A model generated the notes under the pieces. The model searched no databases, had not been told where the DNA came from, and saw only the letters and a list, made by a program, of their open reading frames with translations. DNA of 64,000 bases. Source: Streptomyces endophytica (lineage in GTDB: Bacteria > Actinomycetota > Actinomycetes > Streptomycetales > Streptomycetaceae). Positions 57,848-64,000 of this stretch are shown here, piece after piece; the stretch's first letter is position 1, and each line of letters begins with the position of its first letter. Position numbers and translations under genes: made by a program. The stretch covers positions 5,952,001 through 6,016,000 of the forward strand of contig NZ_CP110636.1 of NCBI RefSeq assembly GCF_026153355.1. Reading direction: 5' to 3'.

Positions 57848-59163
57848 CCACCGATCCGGAGCTCCTTCGTGAATGCGCGGCCGCGGCGCTGCTCGCCGCC
57901 CGCGACCGCACTCGGCTGCTCACCACCTGCGTCGAGCACCCCGACCTCGTCGCCCAGCACTCCCCGCTGATGTCCCCGCTGGTGTGGGACCTGGCCCACA
58001 TCGGCAACCAGGAGGAGCAGTGGCTGCTGCGCACCGTCGGCGGCCGGGAGGCGCTGCGGCCGGACATCGACTCCGTCTACGACGCCTTCGAGCACCCGCG
58101 GGCCGAACGCCCCGCCCTGCCGCTGCTGCCGCCCGACGAGGCGCACGGCTATGTCGCCGAGGTCCGCGGCCGGGTGCTGGACGTCCTGGAGCGCACCCCG
58201 CTGCACGGCGGGCCGCTGCTGGACGCGGGTTTCGCGTTCGGCATGATCGCCCAGCACGAGCAGCAGCACGACGAGACCATGCTGATCACGCACCAGCTGC
58301 GGCGCGGCCCCGCCGTGCTCACCGCGCCCGAACCGCCGCCCGCCCCCGATGACCTGCTGCCGTCCGAAGTCCTGGTGCCCGGCGGGCCGTTCAGCATGGG
58401 GACCTCCGCCGAACCCTGGGCGCTGGACAACGAGCGGCCCGCGCACCCCCGCCTCGTACCGGCGTTCCTGATCGACACCACACCGGTCAGCAACGGCGCC
58501 TACCAGCGGTTCATCGAGGACGGCGGCTATCAGGAGCCGCGCTGGTGGGCCGCCGAGGGCTGGGCGCAGGTCCAGCAGCACAAGCTGCGGGCCCCGCTGT
58601 TCTGGAAGCGGGACGGCGGCCAGTGGCTGCGCCGCAGGTTCGGGGTGACCGAGCCGGTCCCGCCGGACGAGCCGGTGCTGCACGTCAGCTGGTACGAGGC
58701 GGACGCCTACGCCCGCTGGGCCGGCCGGCGGCTGCCGACCGAGGCGGAGTGGGAGAAGGCCGCCCGGTTCGACCCGGCCACCGGCCGGTCGATGCGCTAC
58801 CCGTGGGGTGACGAGGACCCCACGCCGGAGCGCGCCAACCTCGGCCAGCGGCATCTGCGCCCCGCGGCCATCGGCAGCTATCCCGAGGGCGCGTCCCCGC
58901 TCGGTGTGCGGCAGTTGATCGGCGACGTGTGGGAGTGGACGGCGAGCGACTTCCTGCCGTACCCGGGCTTCGCCGCCTTCCCCTACCGGGAGTACTCGGA
59001 GGTGTTCTTCGGCGACGGGCACAAGGTGCTGCGCGGCGGTTCCTTCGCCGTCGACCCGGTGGCCTGCCGGGGCACCTTCCGCAACTGGGACCTGCCGGTC
59101 CGGCGGCAGATCTTCTCCGGGTTCCGCACCGCCCGGGACGCCGGCCTGGAGGGGGACGCATGA
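57844..59163 (+). CDS. egtB: Ergothioneine sulfoxide synthase EgtB
   Basis: A 439-residue non-haem iron enzyme from the GTG at 57844, coupled to egtA. The DinB-like N-terminal domain holds the iron ligands His52 (DLAHIGNQEEQWLLR) and His138/His142 (IAQHEQQHDETML). The C-terminal FGE-sulfatase domain has VPGGPFSMGTSAEPWALDNE, RRLPTEAEWEKAARFDP, GDVWEWTASDF and VLRGGSFAVDP. EgtB uses oxygen to link gamma-glutamylcysteine sulfur to hercynine, forming the sulfoxide. The use of gamma-glutamylcysteine agrees with the egtA and egtC neighbours. Confidence 0.96.
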   Translation: MTTDPELLRECAAAALLAARDRTRLLTTCVEHPDLVAQHSPLMSPLVWDLAHIGNQEEQWLLRTVGGREALRPDIDSVYDAFEHPRAERPALPLLPPDEAHGYVAEVRGRVLDVLERTPLHGGPLLDAGFAFGMIAQHEQQHDETMLITHQLRRGPAVLTAPEPPPAPDDLLPSEVLVPGGPFSMGTSAEPWALDNERPAHPRLVPAFLIDTTPVSNGAYQRFIEDGGYQEPRWWAAEGWAQVQQHKLRAPLFWKRDGGQWLRRRFGVTEPVPPDEPVLHVSWYEADAYARWAGRRLPTEAEWEKAARFDPATGRSMRYPWGDEDPTPERANLGQRHLRPAAIGSYPEGASPLGVRQLIGDVWEWTASDFLPYPGFAAFPYREYSEVFFGDGHKVLRGGSFAVDPVACRGTFRNWDLPVRRQIFSGFRTARDAGLEGDA

Positions 59164-59200
59164 GGCCGGCACCGCGCACGGCCGGGGAGGCGAACGCCTG

Positions 59201-59955
59201 ATGTGCCGTCATATCGCTTATGTGGGGCCGCCGGTGCCCTTCGGGCAGATCGTGCTGGAGCCACCGCACGGCCTGTACCGGCAGTCGTGGGCGCCGCGCC
59301 ACCAGAAGCACGGCACGGTCAACGCGGACGGCTTCGGCGTCGGCTGGTACGCACCGGGCGACCCGGTCCCGGCGCGCTACCGCCGGGCCGGGCCGATCTG
59401 GGCCGACGACCAACTGCCCGACCTGGCCCGGGTGGTGCGCACCGGCGCGCTGCTGGCGGCGGTACGGGACGCCACCGTGGCCGGGCCGGACGCCGAGGCG
59501 GCGGCCGCGCCGTTCGCCGGGGAGGGCCACCTGTTCAGCCACAACGGTGCGGTGGCCGGCTGGCCGGACTCGCTCGCGCCGCTGGCCGCCGCGCTGCCGC
59601 CGGGGGAGCTGCTGCGCCTCCAGGCGCGCTGTGACGCGGCGTTCGTCTGGGCGCTGGTGCGGCACCGGCTGACCCGCGGCGACGAACTCGGGGACGCGCT
59701 GGCCGACACCGTCGCGGCCGTCGCCGGGGCCGCGCCCGGGTCCCGGCTCAACCTGCTGCTGACCGACGGCACCACCATCGCCGCCACCTCCTGGGGCGAC
59801 ACGCTCTACCACCTGGCCCTTCCGGGCGGCGGCCGGGTGGTCGCCGCCGAACCCTACGACGATTCCCCCACTGGACCGAGGTCCCCGACCGCACCCTGCT
59901 GCGCGCCACCCGGACCGACGTCCACCTCACCCCGCTCAAGGAGCCCGCCACGTGA
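59201..59955 (+). CDS. egtC: Gamma-glutamyl hercynylcysteine sulfoxide hydrolase EgtC; frame broken near the C-terminus
   Basis: The ATG at 59201 gives MCRHIAYVGPPVPFGQIVLE; Cys2 becomes the Ntn nucleophile after removal of Met1. HGTVNADGFGVGWYAPGDPV and FSHNGAVAGWPDSL are the class II glutamine amidotransferase core. After VVAAEPYDDSP the frame is lost at the five-C run 59865-59869. One more C restores HWTEVPDRTLLRATRTDVHL and TPLKEPAT with the stop TGA at 59953-59955, overlapping the egtD start. Read as written, the protein would run on ~270 codons into egtD in the wrong frame. EgtC removes the gamma-glutamyl group. Confidence 0.88.
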
Positions 59956-60914
59956 GCCCCCTCAGCATCACCCGCAACCTCCCTGCCGACGCCACCGCGG
60001 CCGCGCTGCGCGCCGATGTCGCCCAGGGCCTGTCCGCCACGCCCAAACAGCTGCCGCCCAAGTGGTTCTACGACGCCCGCGGCAGCGAACTCTTCGAAGA
60101 GATCACCACCCTGCCCGACTACTACCCGACCCGCGCCGAACGGGAGATCCTGCTCACCCGCGCCGACCACATCGCCGCGGCCACCAACGCGCGCACCCTG
60201 ATCGAGCTGGGCTCCGGGTCGTCCGACAAGACCCGCCACCTCATCGGCGCGCTGACCGGCCTGCACACCTACGTGCCGATCGACGTCAGCGAGTCGGCGC
60301 TGACCGCGGCCGGCGAGACGCTGCTCGCCGGGCACCCCGGCCTGACCGTGCACGCCCTGGTCGCCGACTTCCAGCAGGACATGACGCTGCCCGGGACACC
60401 CGGCCCGCGACTGCTGGCGTTCCTCGGCGGCACCATCGGCAACCTCCTCCCCGAGGAGCGGGCCGCGTTCCTCACCTCCGTGCACGACCTGCTGTCCCCG
60501 GGCGACGCCCTGCTGCTCGGCACGGACCTGGTCAAGGACGAGGCGACGCTGGTCGCCGCGTACGACGATCCGCAGGGCGTCACGGCCGCGTTCAACAAGA
60601 ACGTCCTCCAGGTCATCAACCGCGAGCTCGACGGCGACTTCGATCCGGCGGACTTCGACCACGTCGCGGTGTGGAACGCCGCGGAGGAGTGGATCGAGAT
60701 GCGGCTGCGGGCGCGCCGGGACGTGACCGTGAAGATCCCCGGCGTGGACCTGGCCGTGCCCTTCGCGGCCGGTGAGGACATCCGCACCGAGATCTCGGCC
60801 AAGTTCCGCCAGGAGGGTGTGCGGGCCGAACTCGCCGCCGCCCGGCTGGAGTTGACCAACTGGTGGACGGACAGCACGGATCGCTTCGCGCTGTCACTCG
60901 CGTTCCGTGCCTGA
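59952..60914 (+). CDS. egtD: Histidine N-alpha-trimethyltransferase EgtD
   Basis: A 320-residue protein; GTG at 59952 overlapping the egtC stop. It trimethylates histidine to hercynine with SAM. TPKQLPPKWFYDARGSELFE and ITTLPDYYPTRAERE are the histidine-binding start. LIELGSGSSDKTRHLIGAL is the SAM site, followed by YVPIDVSESALTAAGE and LLAFLGGTIGNLLPEERAAF. The end EGVRAELAAARLELTNWWTD and FALSLAFRA is family-typical (window form QEGVRAELAAARLE). It is the last gene of egtABCD. Confidence 0.96.
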   Translation: MSPLSITRNLPADATAAALRADVAQGLSATPKQLPPKWFYDARGSELFEEITTLPDYYPTRAEREILLTRADHIAAATNARTLIELGSGSSDKTRHLIGALTGLHTYVPIDVSESALTAAGETLLAGHPGLTVHALVADFQQDMTLPGTPGPRLLAFLGGTIGNLLPEERAAFLTSVHDLLSPGDALLLGTDLVKDEATLVAAYDDPQGVTAAFNKNVLQVINRELDGDFDPADFDHVAVWNAAEEWIEMRLRARRDVTVKIPGVDLAVPFAAGEDIRTEISAKFRQEGVRAELAAARLELTNWWTDSTDRFALSLAFRA

Positions 60915-61056
60915 TACCGCCCGGTAGGGACGGATACGTACGAGGGCGGTTCCGGCCGGTGTGCCCCTGGGCGCGCCGGCCGGGTGCCGTCCGCGCGGGC
61001 GGTGTGGTTCCATGCCCCGGACGCACGTGCGGATTCGACGGGGCAGGGGTGGCGGC

Positions 61057-61998
61057 ATGGGGCTGGGGCTCGATCGGCGGGGGTTTCTCAGGGGCGCGGC
61101 CGGGCTGTCGGCCGCCGGGGTCCTGGCGGGCGCCGGCAGCGGAGGGTTCACGGCCGCGGCGGCCGAGCGGAGGCCGGCCGGGCGCCGTGCGCTCTCCGTA
61201 CAGGACTGGATGTCCGCGCTCCCCGACGCCACTCCCCTGACGCGCCTGACGATCCCGGGCACGCACGACTCCGGGGCCCGGATCGGCGGCCCCTGGGTGG
61301 CCTGCCAGAACACCGCGGTCGACGCCCAGCTGGCCGCCGGGATCCGCTTCCTGGACGTCCGCTGCCGGGCGATCGACGACGCCTTCGCGATCCATCACGG
61401 CGCGTTCTACCAGCAGCTGATGTTCGGCGACGTACTCAACGCCTGCCGGGCCTTCCTCACGGCCCACCCGTCCGAGACGGTGCTGATGCGGGTCAAGCAG
61501 GAGTACTCGGAGGTCTCCTCCGACGAGTTCCGCCGGATCTTCGGCATCTACCTGGACGACAAGGGCTACCGTCCGCTGTTCCGGCTGGACGCCGGGCTGC
61601 CCGCGCTGGGTGAGGCGCGGGGCCGGGTCGTCCTGCTGGCGGACTCCGACGGCCTCGGCGGGGTCCGCTACGGCGACCCCCAGGTCTTCGACATCCAGGA
61701 CGACTACATGGCCGAGCCGTTCGGGAAGTACCCGAAGATCGAGGCGCAGTTCCGCAAGGCCGTCACGCAGCCCGGCAAGCTCTTCGTCAACTACGTCAGC
61801 ACCGCCGCGCTGCTCCCGCCGCGCTCCAACGCCGACCGCCTCAACCCTCAGGTCAAGACGCTGCTGGAGGGTACGGAGGGCAGCGGCTGGACGGGCCTGG
61901 GCATCGTCCCGATGGACTTCCCGAACGAGTTCGGCCTGGCCGAAACGCTGATCCGGCACAACCCGGGCCCGGGGTTCACCCGACCGGCCCTGCGCTAG
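61057..61998 (+). CDS. Secreted phosphatidylinositol-specific phospholipase C (bacterial type)
   Basis: A 313-residue protein from the ATG at 61057. DRRGFLRGAAGLSAAGVLAG is a twin-arginine signal peptide. The catalytic histidines are in TIPGTHDSGARI and AFAIHHGAFYQQLMF; RFLDVRCRAIDD supplies the active-site Arg and Asp. VKQEYSEVSSDEF and LLADSDGLGG follow the metal-independent bacterial PI-PLC pattern. It cleaves phosphatidylinositol (or related glycolipids) outside the cell. It follows egtD by 142 bases; there is no reason to link it to ergothioneine. Confidence 0.92.
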   Translation: MGLGLDRRGFLRGAAGLSAAGVLAGAGSGGFTAAAAERRPAGRRALSVQDWMSALPDATPLTRLTIPGTHDSGARIGGPWVACQNTAVDAQLAAGIRFLDVRCRAIDDAFAIHHGAFYQQLMFGDVLNACRAFLTAHPSETVLMRVKQEYSEVSSDEFRRIFGIYLDDKGYRPLFRLDAGLPALGEARGRVVLLADSDGLGGVRYGDPQVFDIQDDYMAEPFGKYPKIEAQFRKAVTQPGKLFVNYVSTAALLPPRSNADRLNPQVKTLLEGTEGSGWTGLGIVPMDFPNEFGLAETLIRHNPGPGFTRPALR

Positions 61999-62034
61999 GC
62001 GTCCGGCCGGCGGTCCTGCCGCAGACTGGGGTGC

Positions 62035-63033
62035 ATGTCCCGTTCCGGACGGCCCGGTGTCCCGCAGCGGCTGCCGGTGGCTCTCGGGCTGCTCACCGTG
62101 GTCGTGGGCAGTACGGCGCTGACGCTGGGCCTGCCCGCCCGCGAGCCGTATCTGGCCGCGGGGGACAGCGCCACCGGCTCGTACCTGGCCACCCGCGCGG
62201 ACGGCGACCTGGCCGCCGCCGCGCTGCTCGCCGGTCCGTACCGGGAGCGGCCGGGCCCGCCGGTGGCCGTCCCGCTCGGCGGCCGGACCGGCGGCGGGGC
62301 GACGGCCGCGCTGCCGGAGTCCCGGCCGCTGGTGGCCGCCCCGGCGGCCCCGTCCCCGGCGATCGGCGCGCTGTTCTCACCCGGCGACGACGGTGACCCG
62401 ACGCACCACTGCACGGCGAGCGTGGTCCGCTCCCCCGCCGCCGACCTGGTCGTCACCGCCGCGCACTGCGTGCACGACGGCGGGTTCCGCACCCGGCTGG
62501 TGTTCGTGCCCGGCCTGCACGACGGGATCGCGCCGTACGGGCTGTGGGTGCCCACCCGCATCCACGTCGACCCCCGCTGGATCAGCGACCGGGACCCGGA
62601 CCACGACGTGGCGTTCCTGCGGGTGCGCAGAGCCGGGCAGGGCGGCGGCCGGATAGCGGACCTCACCGGCGCCGAACGGATCCGGTTCGGCGCCCCGGCC
62701 GGGCGCCCGGCGCTGCTGACCGGCTACCCCGCCGACCGGGACGCCCCGGTCAGCTGCCGGCACACCGCGAAGGCCCAGGGCCCGTCCCAACTGCGCTTCG
62801 ACTGCCCCGGGTTCCCGAACGGCACCAGCGGTGGCCCGCTGCTCACCGACGTCGATCCGGCCACCGGCACCGGGGCGCTGATCGGGGTGATCGGCGGGCT
62901 CGACGAGGGCGGTGACGACTTCGTCTCGTACAGCAGCCGGTTCGGTGCGGACGTGGCCGCGCTGTACCGGCGGGCCACCGCGGAGCCGGGCCCCACGCCG
63001 GGCGTCAGGCCCCGCGCGACACCACGGTCTTGA
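62035..63033 (+). CDS. Secreted trypsin-like serine peptidase
   Basis: A 332-residue protein; ATG at 62035. A signal peptide or anchor (LPVALGLLTVVVGSTALTLG) is followed by a Pro/Ala-rich stretch to about residue 110. The peptidase domain has CTASVVRSPAADLVVTAAHC (His), DPDHDVAFLRV (Asp) and CPGFPNGTSGGPLL (Ser, where GTSGGP replaces the usual GDSGGP). The Thr in place of Asp before the catalytic Ser is seen in V8/glutamyl-endopeptidase-like members. It lies 36 bases after the PI-PLC gene and overlaps the convergent PLC gene by 29 bases. Confidence 0.88.
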   Translation: MSRSGRPGVPQRLPVALGLLTVVVGSTALTLGLPAREPYLAAGDSATGSYLATRADGDLAAAALLAGPYRERPGPPVAVPLGGRTGGGATAALPESRPLVAAPAAPSPAIGALFSPGDDGDPTHHCTASVVRSPAADLVVTAAHCVHDGGFRTRLVFVPGLHDGIAPYGLWVPTRIHVDPRWISDRDPDHDVAFLRVRRAGQGGGRIADLTGAERIRFGAPAGRPALLTGYPADRDAPVSCRHTAKAQGPSQLRFDCPGFPNGTSGGPLLTDVDPATGTGALIGVIGGLDEGGDDFVSYSSRFGADVAALYRRATAEPGPTPGVRPRATPRS

Positions 63034-64000
63034 GGACGGACGGCAGCGGGTACCAGTCGGCGGTGGCGAAACTGGCGTGCGCGGCGGCGAGTTGGCCGAC
63101 CCGGGCGAGCGCCTGTGCCTCGGTGGGGTGGGTGGCGTCGATGGCCGGCGGCACGTTGTGCGCGTCGGTCATGATGAGGAGGTAGTGCCGGCGGTCGTAC
63201 CAGGCGGTGTCGATGGTGCCGTTCAGGTAGGTCGCGGCGTCACCGTCGAAGACCACGAACCAGGGGCGCAGCGCCGGGTCCTGATAGCGGTCGCGGGGGT
63301 CGCCGGCGGCCGCGCCGTGCACCGCGGGGAAGGCCGTCGACTGCGCGAGCTTCCCCTGCGCGGCGAGGTCCTTGAGGTGGCCGGCGTACTCGACGTCGGT
63401 CCAGAGCTTGTCGAGCGGGTTGTTCTCCTCGACGGTGCCCGGTATCAGCTCGAACAGGAACTTTCCGGCCATGGCGGCGCGCGCCGGCCAGCCGCCGGCC
63501 CGGACCGCCTCGTCGGGCGTGGCGTGGCCCGCGGTGAGGTCGCCGGGACCGTAGACGGCGTCGCCGAGCTTCTGTCGCACCAGCGCGTCGAACTCGGCCG
63601 GGCCGCGCCCGCCCTTGGCGTTGAAGCCGTCCTTCAGCTCGACCTTGACGAGGATGGGGCGGTGGCCGGGGTGGGCGTCGTGCCAGGCCTTCATATCGGC
63701 GAGGCAGCCGGCGAAGTCCTTGTTGACGTCCTTGGTCCGCAGTTCGGAGGCGTTGGCCGCGCCCTCGCAGTTGCTGTTGTTGCCGAACGGGTTGCTGTGG
63801 CTGACCCGCCAGGTCCGGCCCAGCCCGTTGGTCCAGAGGTCGAGTTCGACCAGTGCGGCGCCGGAGTCCAACGCGTCCGCGAAGTAGGGGTACTTCTCCT
63901 TGTCGTAGGCGTTGTGGACGCCCACGGACGTGCTGGTGCCGTACGTCAGGCCCGGCCGGCTCGGCGCCCGCCGGCACGGACACCGCCACCACCGCGGCCG
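63005..64000 (-). CDS. Secreted PLC-like phosphodiesterase, 5' end outside the window; probable frame break near its signal peptide
   Basis: The main domain reads VGVHNAYDKEKYPYFADALD and SGAALVELDLWTNGLG, with WRVSHSNPFGNNSNCEGAAN, ILVKVELKDGFNAKGGRGP, FELIPGTVEENNPLDKLWTD and WYDRRHYLLIMTDAHNVPP. This is the actinobacterial phosphatidylinositol-PLC-like (calcium-dependent) family. The residues directly before it (LTYGTSTS) are in frame. However, the signal-peptide-like AAVVAVSVPAGAEPAG lies in a frame one base away, switching near 63949. The change here has the opposite sign to the other breaks in the window. Start codon and upstream region lie beyond 64000. Confidence 0.82.
   Translation of the reverse strand, partial: RPRWWRCPCRRAPSRPGLTYGTSTSVGVHNAYDKEKYPYFADALDSGAALVELDLWTNGLGRTWRVSHSNPFGNNSNCEGAANASELRTKDVNKDFAGCLADMKAWHDAHPGHRPILVKVELKDGFNAKGGRGPAEFDALVRQKLGDAVYGPGDLTAGHATPDEAVRAGGWPARAAMAGKFLFELIPGTVEENNPLDKLWTDVEYAGHLKDLAAQGKLAQSTAFPAVHGAAAGDPRDRYQDPALRPWFVVFDGDAATYLNGTIDTAWYDRRHYLLIMTDAHNVPPAIDATHPTEAQALARVGQLAAAHASFATADWYPLPSVLKTVVSRGA

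Noticed and set aside
1..64000. Biosynthetic gene cluster, prophage or defence island
   Set aside because: No PKS, NRPS, terpene cyclase, integrase, transposase, phage structural (other than the encapsulin HK97 fold), restriction or toxin-antitoxin gene could be found.

Overview
The window is chromosomal DNA of a high-GC actinomycete, almost certainly Streptomyces or a close relative. The evidence is strong G/C bias at third codon positions, frequent GTG starts, ATGA/GTGA start-stop overlaps, twin-arginine secreted hydrolases, an ergothioneine operon, LysX, and EshA-type (family 2B) encapsulins. No tRNA, rRNA, CRISPR array, intact transposon or prophage is visible. It reads as a metabolic, secretory and regulatory stretch rather than a mobile island.

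Layout. 1-7 kb: the end of a methyltransferase, an MpaB-type oxygenase, unknown proteins, and an overlapping SNF2 helicase / SWIM zinc-finger pair. 7-17.5 kb: a sulfonate-monooxygenase remnant, a GH2 beta-galactosidase, a homocysteine methyltransferase, a CE7 acetyl esterase, and the xylose genes xylA<->xylB-xylR(ROK). 17.7-20.7 kb: two tandem cyclic-nucleotide-domain encapsulin shell genes, directly downstream of the xylose genes and closed by a strong terminator. 20.9-26 kb: secreted amidase, phosphodiesterase and phosphodiester glycosidase genes, a NarK-type transporter, and a truncated L,D-transpeptidase-like gene. 26-29.5 kb: bifunctional LysX. 29.5-36.7 kb: a polyol/sugar operon (2-hydroxyacid dehydrogenase, histidine phosphatase, two FGGY kinases, polyol-type MFS permease) with a divergent DeoR regulator. 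36.7-43 kb: a short-chain acyl-CoA operon (glutaryl-CoA-dehydrogenase-like enzyme, 3-hydroxyacyl-CoA dehydrogenase, acetoacetate-decarboxylase-like protein, enoyl-CoA hydratase, CaiB/BaiF CoA-transferase) with an upstream LysR gene. 43-48 kb: a thioesterase, a streptogrisin-like protease, a cysteine-peptidase-like protein and envelope proteins. 48-51.5 kb: a two-subunit acyl-CoA dehydrogenase plus a quinone-oxidoreductase-like gene. 51.7-56.3 kb: an XRE regulator, a GH18 protein, a HAD phosphatase/HxlR pair, and the aminotransferase alaA. 56.6-60.9 kb: egtABCD for ergothioneine. 61-64 kb: secreted PLC-fold proteins and a trypsin-like protease.

The biological highlight is the pair of encapsulin shell genes beside a xylulokinase gene. 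Xylulose kinase is one of the cargo classes reported for family 2 encapsulins, so this may be a xylulokinase nanocompartment with two different shell proteins. The two copies share a 104-nt perfectly identical block inside otherwise diverged sequence, which points to gene conversion. The upstream region carries a TTTCCATG repeat/palindrome and a motif identical to the sporulation sigma factor WhiG -10 element.

The main technical caution is that nine genes are each broken by one or more single-base losses, eleven events in all. Every event restores a normal family-typical reading frame if one G or C is added back to a short G/C run. They include the second encapsulin, egtA, egtC and three sites in the quinone oxidoreductase. 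This uniform pattern looks more like residual homopolymer errors in the assembly than eleven independent pseudogenisation events. These genes are annotated across their full span, with the break given.
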